Source: Candidatus Brocadia sp.
GTDB taxonomy: Bacteria > Planctomycetota > Brocadiia > Brocadiales > Brocadiaceae
Reading direction: 5' to 3'
DNA: 44,531 nt
NCBI GenBank assembly: GCA_011525665.1
Contig: WYAU01000025.1
Location: forward strand, 1-44,531
Shown here: in pieces, positions 1-7,049 of the stretch
Layout: each line of letters begins with the position of its first letter
Position numbering within the stretch: position 1 is the stretch's first letter
Translations under genes and position numbers: made by a program
Notes under the pieces: generated by a model
Seen by the model: the letters and a program-made list of their open reading frames with translations, nothing else
Database searches by the model: none
Told to the model about the DNA's origin: nothing

Positions 1-2566
1 GTTTCAATTCCTTATAGGTTCAATGAAAGATGAACCAGTTGTATCGGTAAATTCCAATATTAACTGGTTTCAATTCCTTATAGGTTCAATGAAAGGAAGG
101 AAATTGCCCTTGTTGCGGCGAAAAGCTGGTAGTTTCAATTCCTTATAGGTTCAATGAAAGATTGTAATTCACAAATACCTTGTCGTTCCTATTCACGTTT
201 CAATTCCTTATAGGTTCAATGAAAGAATTTCTGAATTATTGTACCCGCCGGGGCGTCTCTACGTTTCAATTCCTTATAGGTTCAATGAAAGTCGAGATTC
301 CCTTGACATATACCTACCCCATGTCAGTTTCAATTCCTTATAGGTTCAATGAAAGCGTATATCCCTCGCAAGGATCAGGTCGCGGTCGGCCGTTTCAATT
401 CCTTATAGGTTCAATGAAAGCTTAAAACTGGAGAGGAAGGACTTCATATATTCGAAGTTTCAATTCCTTATAGGTTCAATGAAAGTCGGCAGGCCATTAA
501 TGCGATACCTCTTCCTCGCCGTTTCAATTCCTTATAGGTTCAATGAAAGGCTGCGCCGTTGGCCGGGCTACCCCCTGCGAATATGTTTCAATTCCTTATA
601 GGTTCAATGAAAGTACAGGTCTACCGCCTTCGGCGAAATTACGTTCGAGTTTCAATTCCTTATAGGTTCAATGAAAGGCGGATGCGGAATTGGTCAGGAA
701 GGTATATGAGAGTAGTTTCAATTCCTTATAGGTTCAATGAAAGCCGTCGGCACATACATGACTTCGTAGGTGGTTGATGGTTTCAATTCCTTATAGGTTC
801 AATGAAAGGCCGATAACCTCTTTTAAAGCCGCCAGGAATACATCCGTTTCAATTCCTTATAGGTTCAATGAAAGGGGGCGGGGTAACCCCGCCCCTACTG
901 TGTGAATTATGTTTCAATTCCTTATAGGTTCAATGAAAGCGGCAAAGATCGTCTTTTTGCTTGTACGATGAGACCGTTTCAATTCCTTATAGGTTCAATG
1001 AAAGCTTGGCATAGCGATAACTGTTATCACCGTATTATTACGTTTCAATTCCTTATAGGTTCAATGAAAGGATCTCGGATGGGGCGGCGCCGCCGATGTG
1101 CCTTGAGTTTCAATTCCTTATAGGTTCAATGAAAGGGTGTTCTCGAATGTTGATGGTTTCTCTGTCGCAAGTTTCAATTCCTTATAGGTTCAATGAAAGA
1201 CCAGCCCCGCAGTCCTCAGTGGTGGTTCTACCACAGTTTCAATTCCTTATAGGTTCAATGAAAGGCTGGGCCTGGGCTTTATGGAAATCCAGGGTGGCCA
1301 GTTTCAATTCCTTATAGGTTCAATGAAAGGAGACGGCTAAAAGATCATAATTTGCGAGATAGTTAGTTTCAATTCCTTATAGGTTCAATGAAAGGCAAAT
1401 TCAATTGCGTCCTGATCAGGCTTAAGCGGGTTTCAATTCCTTATAGGTTCAATGAAAGTTGTGAAGCTCATTAACAGGTCGTAGGGTGGTTAACGGGTTT
1501 CAATTCCTTATAGGTTCAATGAAAGTATCTAACGAAGCAACAAAGAAAAACCATTAAGCTTGTTTCAATTCCTTATAGGTTCAATGAAAGTACTTGTGGC
1601 GGTTTTTTGAAAAGTAGGTGTATAAAGTTTCAATTCCTTATAGGTTCAATGAAAGGCTATTCCTTCGGGCATCGGCTTCAAGGACTGGTCAGTTTCAATT
1701 CCTTATAGGTTCAATGAAAGTATTCCGAGTATTGGAATAAAATATCGACGTATGGCGTTTCAATTCCTTATAGGTTCAATGAAAGTGTTTTTGGTTTCGG
1801 CTTGTCATGCCGGAGATGTTAGTTTCAATTCCTTATAGGTTCAATGAAAGTAGCGAAAAGCCAGAAGTGTTTTATCAAACAATACGCGTTTCAATTCCTT
1901 ATAGGTTCAATGAAAGGGAGGCTCGATAAAGTCTGGAGACTGGATAGAGTCGTTTCAATTCCTTATAGGTTCAATGAAAGTGCGGCGAATGATTAATAAA
2001 TTATGTGGGTTTATTGTTTCAATTCCTTATAGGTTCAATGAAAGATTATTCAATTATTTCTTTACTTTAGTGTTAGTGTTGTTTCAATTCCTTATAGGTT
2101 CAATGAAAGGTCTTTCCTTCTGGAGCCCGAAACACCTTTAATACCGTTTCAATTCCTTATAGGTTCAATGAAAGCGAACAGGAACGCATCAGGGAAGAAG
2201 CACAAGCAAGTTTCAATTCCTTATAGGTTCAATGAAAGGAAGAATGAATAGAGAACTGGAGGCTCGATAAAGTCGTTTCAATTCCTTATAGGTTCAATGA
2301 AAGTCAACTACAAAATTTGGAGGTTATAAAAATGTGCGAGTTTCAATTCCTTATAGGTTCAATGAAAGCCAAAGAGGTTGATGCTGGCAACGGCTACGTC
2401 ATAGGGTTTCAATTCCTTATAGGTTCAATGAAAGTCATATTTATCGAGGCTAAACGGCTTGGTAAATTGTAGTTTCAATTCCTTATAGGTTCAATGAAAG
2501 TGTTGTATGTTGACCTGGTCGCCGATCACGCAGGCAAGTTTCAATTCCTTATAGGTTCAATGAAAG
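1..2566 (-). CRISPR. CRISPR array, 40 repeats, 39 spacers (left end cut by window)
   Basis: Forty copies of a 29-nt repeat (plus strand GTTTCAATTCC...GGTTCAATGAAAG) occur every 64-67 nt from position 1 to 2566. All copies look identical. Spacers are about 35-37 nt. The reverse complement of the repeat ends in ATTGAAAC, the usual 8-nt 5' handle of crRNAs made by Cas6 in type I and III systems, so the array should be transcribed on the minus strand. That places the leader at the right end, beside cas2. No degenerate end repeat is seen at the left, so the array probably continues past the window. The spacers at 1917-1951 and 2239-2274 share 17 nt. The neighbouring cas genes make subtype I-B the likely user. 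Confidence 0.99.
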
Positions 2567-2937
2567 CCGTTTTGTGGCCCCAATAAATACAAAGGTTTAC
2601 GGTCTTTTTTGAGGTCAAAAATGACCTTTCTTTTCGTCGATCGTCAGTTGTGCAAAAAAGCCAATAGGTTGACATGGTGCACGTAATTTGCCTGTCTACA
2701 ATAATATAATCTTCGTTTGCATTTATCAAGGACTTTCATAACGCTCTACAGGGACAATTAATCCCGGAGATCGACAGATTCTTTTCCGTAATTACTTCAC
2801 CCACGAATGGACGTATAATTATTCAAATTTTAAAAGGACACGGAGCACCGTGTCCCTACGTTACGGGAATTGCCCCAGGACGGTGCTTTTTGCTGACCCT
2901 GACAGGGTGCACCCCTCCCCTACGATGCCGTTCGTAA
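2567..2937 (-). promoter_or_regulatory. CRISPR leader region between cas2 and array
   Basis: This 371-nt stretch without a gene separates cas2 from the leader-proximal repeat. It is expected to hold the array promoter and the integration signals, because the repeat orientation puts transcription leftward from here. The half next to the array is AT-rich. The half next to cas2 has palindromes (2836-2855, 2896-2908). I could not pick out one convincing promoter. The 62-aa reading frame crossing the last repeat is not a gene. Confidence 0.7.
2836..2908. repeat. Two palindromes downstream of cas2
   Basis: GGACACGG-AGCA-CCGTGTCC at 2836-2855 has an 8-bp stem. ACCCTGACAGGGT at 2896-2908 is a 13-bp palindrome with one central base. 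Neither is followed by a T-run on the minus strand, so they are weak candidates for a terminator of cas2. The first resembles the dispersed palindromes seen elsewhere in the window. Confidence 0.5.
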
Positions 2938-3204
2938 TTAAAGCATGTTATCCACCGGTCTCTTGTCCGCGCCAACGATCTCTTTATCCAGCCATTTTTC
3001 ATTTCTCGATTTGAATACAATGAGTGAGTCATTTTCTTCCTCATTCATGATTTTTCGTGCCTTTATTTTAAGCTCCTCCAGCCTGGCCTCCGTAATTTCT
3101 CCTTCAAATACTGAATTCTGGATATGATGGAGATAGCTCCTGCATAGCTTCAGCATCTTTCCGCATCTCTTCTGGTCAACGTCGTAGACAACAATAACGT
3201 ACAT
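2938..3204 (-). CDS. cas2: CRISPR-associated endonuclease Cas2
   Basis: This 88-aa protein opens with MYVIVVYDVD, the beta-1 strand of the Cas2 ferredoxin fold with the conserved Asp at residue 8. The length is normal for the family. Cas2 is the dimeric core of the Cas1-Cas2 spacer integrase that inserts new spacers at the leader end. The gene is the last of the cas4-cas1-cas2 group and lies nearest the array, the usual adaptation-module arrangement. It is separated from cas1 by 89 nt filled by a repeat tract, so translational coupling is absent. Reading frames on the opposite strand here are shadows. Confidence 0.97.
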   Translation of the reverse strand: MYVIVVYDVDQKRCGKMLKLCRSYLHHIQNSVFEGEITEARLEELKIKARKIMNEEENDSLIVFKSRNEKWLDKEIVGADKRPVDNML

Positions 3205-3215
3205 AATAGATCCTT

Positions 3216-3283
3216 GGGTTTAAGCCGTTTAAACTGTTCAAGCTGTTCAAGCCGTTCAAACCGAGAAAAATGGTTCAAAACGG
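3216..3283. repeat. GTTCAA-rich degenerate tandem tract between cas1 and cas2
   Basis: The sequence is a run of imperfect 9-11 nt units such as GTTTAAACTG, TTCAAGCTG, TTCAAGCCG and TTCAAACCG. A similar tract recurs at 14578-14752. It fills nearly the whole cas1-cas2 gap and looks like a dispersed low-complexity repeat family. No function is evident. Confidence 0.6.
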
Positions 3284-3293
3284 TTATGAATAA

Positions 3294-4286
3294 TCACCAC
3301 CAGATTTTAAACCCTTCGTACTCCTGTTCATCAATCAGGTGTTTGACGAGTTTGTAACATTCCAACCGGATCAGATACCGGTACGAGACCTGCCGTTCAA
3401 GTTTCTTGTGGGTTATCATCGTTTTGAGTTTTTCGTCATACTCCCGGATGACGGTCTTCCGTCCCTTTTCATTCAAGTAACAGAGGTTTACCTCCGTCAT
3501 AAAATCACTGTCGGTAATCTGCTGACGGTTGAGCAGGGTAAAAATAGTCCTGTCGCTAAAGATCGGCTTGAAAATCTCTGCCAGATCAAGACTGAGGGAA
3601 AACCTCCGCCCTCCCGGCTCGTGGAGATAAGAAATAAGCGGACTAAGCTGGGTATGATATATTTCACCGAGGCATGTCGTATAGACCATCGAATTGAGAT
3701 AGGAAATCAGGGCGTTGATCATGTTGTCGGGCGGCTGTTTCACCCTGCGCTCAAACTCTATCTCCTGATCGATAATTGCAGGCCATGCCTTGTAATAGGT
3801 ATTCCGGATATTCCCCTCAATGCCCATCAACTCCTCCACCGCACCGATTGTTTCAATCTGGGATCTGAAGGCTTCGATGGCATCAATATACTCATCCAAT
3901 GGCTTGCCTCTGTTGTTATAGTACCTGAGGTTCTTGAGGATATTAAAACTTGCCGATTCAACAAACGCCCGTGCCAGGACAATTCTCTTCTGACGGCTCG
4001 TATAATGGTTCACCTGTTTTACCAGGAGTTGTCCGGAATTCAAGTATTCCCGCGGATAATAGCTGCCGGAATAAAAACCGTAGTAGTTGAATACATGCAC
4101 CGGTATGCCCTTCTGCGCCAGGTAATTGAAGAGTTTTGTGTTGAAGTCGATCTCGCCGAAGGCATAAAGGGCTTCTGTATTTTCGATGGGTATAACGGAC
4201 CGGGTACCGTCTTCCTTTTCAAAGAAGATGGTGTTCTCCTGGCGTTTCAGGCGTCCGTTGTTAAAGATATAATAGTTCTGTTTCAT
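3294..4286 (-). CDS. cas1: CRISPR-associated integrase Cas1
   Basis: This is a 330-aa Cas1 counted from MKQNYYIF at 4286. A start 10 codons upstream (4316) is possible, but those codons come from the CATCCTGTCTATCCCTG-type repeat, so I prefer the inner start. The C-terminal helical domain has GIEGNIRNTYY, with the metal-binding Glu, followed by SYLHEPGGRRFSLSLDLAEI with the conserved His and acidic residues. Cas1 is the catalytic subunit of the spacer integrase and works with Cas2 and, in this subtype, with Cas4 for PAM selection. A 338-aa frame on the opposite strand is an antisense shadow. Confidence 0.97.
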   Translation of the reverse strand: MKQNYYIFNNGRLKRQENTIFFEKEDGTRSVIPIENTEALYAFGEIDFNTKLFNYLAQKGIPVHVFNYYGFYSGSYYPREYLNSGQLLVKQVNHYTSRQKRIVLARAFVESASFNILKNLRYYNNRGKPLDEYIDAIEAFRSQIETIGAVEELMGIEGNIRNTYYKAWPAIIDQEIEFERRVKQPPDNMINALISYLNSMVYTTCLGEIYHTQLSPLISYLHEPGGRRFSLSLDLAEIFKPIFSDRTIFTLLNRQQITDSDFMTEVNLCYLNEKGRKTVIREYDEKLKTMITHKKLERQVSYRYLIRLECYKLVKHLIDEQEYEGFKIWW

Positions 4287-4289
4287 GGA

Positions 4290-4500
4290 TTGAACAGGGA
4301 TAGACAGAACGAACAAGATTCTGCTGGCACATCAACATCTAACGGTAATATATAAGAACAGGGATGCACAGGATAGACAGGATAAAAAAGGTAATTATAA
4401 AAAAAGATTAAATATCCCGTTCATCCTGTCTATCCCTGCTAATTTTTCAGAGAGTCTTTCCATGGCTTTATCCTGTTGCTCCTGTGAATCCCTGTTTTAA
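4290..4500. repeat. Inverted CAGGATAGACAGG / CCTGTCTATCCCTG repeats between cas4 and cas1
   Basis: The gap holds several imperfect copies of a short motif in both orientations, for example CAGGATAGACAGGAT near 4370 and ATCCTGTCTATCCCTG near 4422. The same family appears at about 5675-5760, 6555-6600 and 6765-6810. These copies surround the toxin-antitoxin debris between the cas modules and offer homology for recombination. Confidence 0.7.
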
Positions 4501-4501
4501 A

Positions 4502-5014
4502 TTAAACCCAGCACATATCCCCATAACTGCAACTCTTGCACATCTTCATCTTTTGGTGTGATGGCGGCAATTCGGCCTCCACAATTTCTTTGATTTCCTT
4601 TAAAATTGCCTGAATCTTTTCATCATCTCCCGTCTCTAAAAACACGTCCAGGGTCTTTCTCAGTTTTGGATAATTAATCTTGCCCGTTATTCCATCCACG
4701 CCTTTTTGTTTTAGATACCAGAGGTAATACTTCAACTGCCAGATATGGGGTTCCTCAACCTTGTCAGACTTCTTCACCTCATGGATGACCCTGTCCTTGC
4801 CGATGAAGTCTATTTTAATGGTATCGTCAATCTCAATCTCCTTCTTTTCCCGTTCATATGACGTCTCATGGATCAGCTTGCCGAGGTAGACGGCGTCACT
4901 CGTCTGCTCCATCTCAATATTTTTAGAAAAATACCAGAGCTTCTTTTTGCAGAGGAAGTAGTAGTTCATCTGGGTGCCGGTGAAGCGAAGAGATGTTGAC
5001 ATTTGTATGTCCAT
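4502..5014 (-). CDS. cas4: CRISPR-associated exonuclease Cas4
   Basis: A 170-aa Cas4 of the RecB-nuclease family. The four Cys that ligate the Fe-S cluster are visible: Cys22 in FLCKKKLW near the N-terminus and three in CKSCSYGDMC at the C-terminus. The nuclease core shows IDFIGKDRVIHEVKKS, with the metal-binding Asp and the Glu-x-Lys motif. Cas4 trims prespacers and selects the PAM side before Cas1-Cas2 integration. A second possible start (MSTSLRFTG) lies 4 codons inside. The ATG at 5014 abuts a 17-bp palindrome (5016-5032) shared with the divergent antitoxin gene. Confidence 0.95.
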   Translation of the reverse strand: MDIQMSTSLRFTGTQMNYYFLCKKKLWYFSKNIEMEQTSDAVYLGKLIHETSYEREKKEIEIDDTIKIDFIGKDRVIHEVKKSDKVEEPHIWQLKYYLWYLKQKGVDGITGKINYPKLRKTLDVFLETGDDEKIQAILKEIKEIVEAELPPSHQKMKMCKSCSYGDMCWV

Positions 5015-5015
5015 G

Positions 5016-5032
5016 TTATAACATAGTTATAA
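5016..5032. promoter_or_regulatory. 17-bp palindromic operator candidate between cas4 and the antitoxin gene
   Basis: TTATAAC-ATA-GTTATAA is a perfect inverted repeat with 7-bp arms. On the plus strand it overlaps a consensus -10 hexamer, TATAAT at 5028-5033, leading toward the AbrB-type antitoxin at 5116. No good -35 is evident. The position between divergent genes suits autoregulation by the antitoxin, with a possible side effect on cas4. Confidence 0.5.
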
Positions 5033-5115
5033 TTTAAATTTTAGGAATTTCAATCTTATTTAACAGAATATTTTCTTGTCCCTTCCATCCTGTTTGATTA
5101 AACCAGAGGTAGCGT

Positions 5116-5364
5116 ATGTTGCGCAAAATATGTCATATAGGTAATAGCTACGGTATTACAATTCCAAAAGAGATACTGGAAAAACTCCATTTGACTGCCG
5201 GTGCTCAGGTTGATGTAAACGTAGATGAAAAGACCAACAAGATAATCATTAAACCTGCAATTCAAAAGTCTATCCCATCAGAAATGGATGAGGAATTTGC
5301 CTCACAGGTCAAAGACTTCATAGAGCGTTACAAACCAGCCTTGAAAGCATTGGCTGAAAAATGA
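5116..5364 (+). CDS. AbrB/MazE-type antitoxin (partner of truncated Doc)
   Basis: An 82-aa small DNA-binding protein. The N-terminal part, with GNSYGITIPKEILEKLHL, is the swapped-hairpin AbrB/SpoVT motif used by MazE-like and some Doc-associated antitoxins. The C-terminal 35 residues are acidic and would wrap the toxin. The stop overlaps the start of the next frame by 4 nt (ATGA), the usual antitoxin-toxin coupling. It normally neutralises its toxin and represses its own operon. Here the toxin has lost its catalytic end, so the antitoxin is a solitary regulator at most. Confidence 0.85.
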   Translation: MLRKICHIGNSYGITIPKEILEKLHLTAGAQVDVNVDEKTNKIIIKPAIQKSIPSEMDEEFASQVKDFIERYKPALKALAEK

Positions 5365-5603
5365 ACTATTTAACTCCTGAGCAAGTCCTCTTTATTCACT
5401 ATCGTTTATTAGAGGAAACCGGTGGCCGTCAGGGCATTCGAGATCTCGCACTGCTCCAATCGGCATTAGCAAGACTTATGGCTACCTTTGACAACAATGA
5501 CCTTTATCCCGACCTATTTTCCAAAGCTGCAGTATTCATCCGCATCGCCTCGTGCCCTGGAGCCAAATACCCTGAAATCAATCAATGGGAAAACCTCCGA
5601 TAG
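5361..5603 (+). pseudogene. 3'-truncated Doc (Fic-type) toxin
   Basis: Residues 1-57 (from MNYLTPEQVLFIHYRLLEET to DLYPDLFSKAA) match the N-terminal half of Doc toxins. The Fic motif (HPFxDGNKR) that carries the kinase activity should follow but is absent. From nucleotide 5531 the frame runs into the antisense strand of a nucleotidyltransferase fragment, which supplies a meaningless 23-residue tail. The break is exact: downstream DNA is about 93 percent identical to 6420 onward. The gene still overlaps its antitoxin by 4 nt. It is expected to be inactive. Confidence 0.85.
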
Positions 5604-5648
5604 CCGTTCTTTCAGCTTTTTTGCTATTTCATAATCTTTCGACTTCAT
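5531..5648 (-). pseudogene. 5' fragment of a MNT nucleotidyltransferase gene (duplicate of 6420-6546)
   Basis: Read on the minus strand this encodes about 39 residues, MKSKDYEIAKKLKERLSEV and on to FGSRARGDADEY, nearly identical to the N-terminus of the intact gene at 6220-6546. It stops being homologous right after DADEY, just before the SDMD motif that carries the metal-binding aspartates. The catalytic centre is therefore missing. It is the 5' end of a second copy, truncated at the same junction that truncates doc. Confidence 0.85.
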
Positions 5649-5710
5649 ATTAGACACCTGGTTATTTAAAAGATTATTTAAACAAGGATTAACAGAATAG
5701 ACATGATATT
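5531..5710. repeat. Direct duplication, copy A (pairs with 6420-6600)
   Basis: I count 9 mismatches over the first 134 aligned positions against 6420-6553, and similarity continues through the upstream untranslated DNA into the AACAGGGATTAAC-type repeat. The copies are in the same orientation, 889 nt apart, and flank the HEPN gene. Recombination between them would delete the HEPN toxin. Confidence 0.85.
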
Positions 5711-5815
5711 TTTCAGGATATTTTCTTATCCTGTTCATCCTGTCCATCCTTGTTAATGAAAATTCGTGTCTACCCTGCCCTGTGGAATATTTTTTTATTT
5801 CATTTCACAGGGTAC

Positions 5816-6223
5816 TTATCCCTGTCTGCTTTGGTCAATAAATTTTTTGATACCTTCGAAAAATTCTTCCGCAAATTTAACAAATTTAGCAGCATCTTCA
5901 GGGGAAAATGCAACAAATTCCTTATAATCACCTTCTTGCCTGGCATCAAAAACATCGTGAAGTATTTTCGAGTAGTATTTTTCAAATATCCCTGTTTTTA
6001 CAAATTCTTTATCAAATAATGAAATAACGCCAATATGTTTAGAAGTTTTAATATTTATTTTACTTTTGATGAATAGTGCTAAAAGACTATAGAACATCGA
6101 ATAGTATGCCCTATTGATGATTGTGCGTGGACTAAAACCACCCTCTATCATTTTCCTGGCTTCGGTTAAAGTTTCTTCTGCCTGTTTGAGACGATAAGAA
6201 AACAGGACTTCTTCATCTGTCAT
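5816..6223 (-). CDS. HEPN-domain toxin of a MNT-HEPN pair
   Basis: A 135-aa all-helical protein with the HEPN hallmark NRAYYSMFYSLLALF around residues 38-52, preceded by a basic-acidic helix (RLKQAEETLTEARKMIEGG). Many HEPN proteins in such pairs act as RNases, and the partner nucleotidyltransferase silences them by modifying the toxin. The start overlaps the stop of the upstream MNT gene by 4 nt, so the two are translationally coupled. The pair appears intact and lies inside the cas locus, between cas3 and cas4. The pair assignment is confident, the biochemical activity is inferred. Confidence 0.85.
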   Translation of the reverse strand: MTDEEVLFSYRLKQAEETLTEARKMIEGGFSPRTIINRAYYSMFYSLLALFIKSKINIKTSKHIGVISLFDKEFVKTGIFEKYYSKILHDVFDARQEGDYKEFVAFSPEDAAKFVKFAEEFFEGIKKFIDQSRQG

Positions 6224-6546
6224 ATTATTACACCCTCTTCAATAATGTTTTTTACAATAGGTGAGACTTTCAGTGGAGAGTTTTCTATCTCTTCTCGGGT
6301 AAAAATGAGTGGGGAAATATAAATAAAATATTCAAATCCCGTTTCCCATACGACATCACGGATTTTTTCCTTTAAATGTTTGTCAATACGTTCCACCTCT
6401 ATGAAAACGTCCATATCCGAGTATTCATCTGCATCGCCTCGTGCCCTGGAGCCAAATACTCTGAAATCAATCAATGGGACGACCTCCGATAGCCGTTCTT
6501 TCAGCTTTTTTGCCATTTCATAATCTTTTGGCTTCATATCAGACAC
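6220..6546 (-). CDS. MNT-type nucleotidyltransferase antitoxin
   Basis: A 108-aa minimal nucleotidyltransferase. The core motif FGSRARGDADEYSDMDVFIEV gives the GS-x10-DxD signature of the polymerase-beta superfamily. The GTG at 6546 or the in-frame ATG at 6537 (MKPKDYE) could be the start. In known pairs this protein adenylylates the HEPN toxin. It is the first gene of a two-gene operon and overlaps the HEPN gene by 4 nt. Its 5' third is duplicated at 5531-5648. Confidence 0.88.
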   Translation of the reverse strand: MSDMKPKDYEMAKKLKERLSEVVPLIDFRVFGSRARGDADEYSDMDVFIEVERIDKHLKEKIRDVVWETGFEYFIYISPLIFTREEIENSPLKVSPIVKNIIEEGVII

Positions 6547-6600
6547 CTGGTTGTTAAAAAAATGTTTAAACAGGGATTAACGGGATAGGCAGGATATTTT
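6420..6600. repeat. Direct duplication, copy B (pairs with 5531-5710)
   Basis: This is the parental-looking copy, because it lies within an intact gene. It covers the 5' part of the MNT gene and its upstream region, including a TTAACGGGATAGGCAGGAT-type dispersed repeat. Confidence 0.85.
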
Positions 6601-7049
6601 CTGTAACAATTAAGCTTTTTGAAAAACCTTAATAAAACTAGGTTTTACCGTCTGTGTAGCGCGAACTTCAGTTCGCAGGACATCGACATAAATGTCGTGC
6701 TACATGCCCCGACTCGCTCGAGTCAGATGTTTTTCAAAATACTAAATTGTTACTATTCTCTTATCATGTTCATCCTGTCCATCGCTGTTAATAAAAAAAA
6801 CCTTTTCATCCCTATCCACCTGGCCTTTTCCCTTCTATGTAAGAGGGGATTTCGAACCTCCCCTCTATTAAGAGGGGGTGGGGGGTGTGTTTATTTACGC
6901 CTGCTTTGAACCACGCTCTTTATCGTACAGACCCAATCATAATCTTGCTCACTTTTGAAATACTTATTGACTGCATAATCTCATAAATTAAAGGTTCGAT
7001 TTACAAACCCGAGCTAGCAAAGTGGTAATACCTTTAAAACTGCAATGTT
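6601..7049. other. Non-coding repeat-rich gap downstream of cas3
   Basis: No gene is seen here. From left to right it holds a 48-bp palindromic element (6656-6703), a GACTCG-CT-CGAGTC palindrome (6711-6724), a CATCCTGTCCATC-type repeat (about 6765-6810), and a C/G-rich hairpin family member with CCCCTCT-ATTA-AGAGGGG at 6860-6877. The cas3 stop is at 7050 and no clear terminator was found next to it. Confidence 0.7.
6656..6703. repeat. Small palindromic element with two internal hairpins
   Basis: GTAGC (6656-6660) pairs with GCTAC (6699-6703) and encloses two perfect hairpins: GCGAAC-TTCA-GTTCGC (6661-6676) and CGACAT-AA-ATGTCG (6684-6697). The whole folds as a three-way junction. It looks like a non-autonomous, REP/MITE-like unit, but I see no target-site duplication. 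Confidence 0.6.

Noticed and set aside
180-1317. Four reading frames of 72-81 aa with repeated FQFLIGSMK and SIPYRFNE
   Set aside because: They are translations of the CRISPR repeat in two frames and not genes.
2541-2729. 62-aa frame across the last repeat and leader
   Set aside because: It includes repeat sequence and lies in the expected leader.
3339-4355. A 338-aa plus-strand frame
   Set aside because: It is fully antisense to cas1, which has clear family motifs; no motif is seen in the plus-strand frame.
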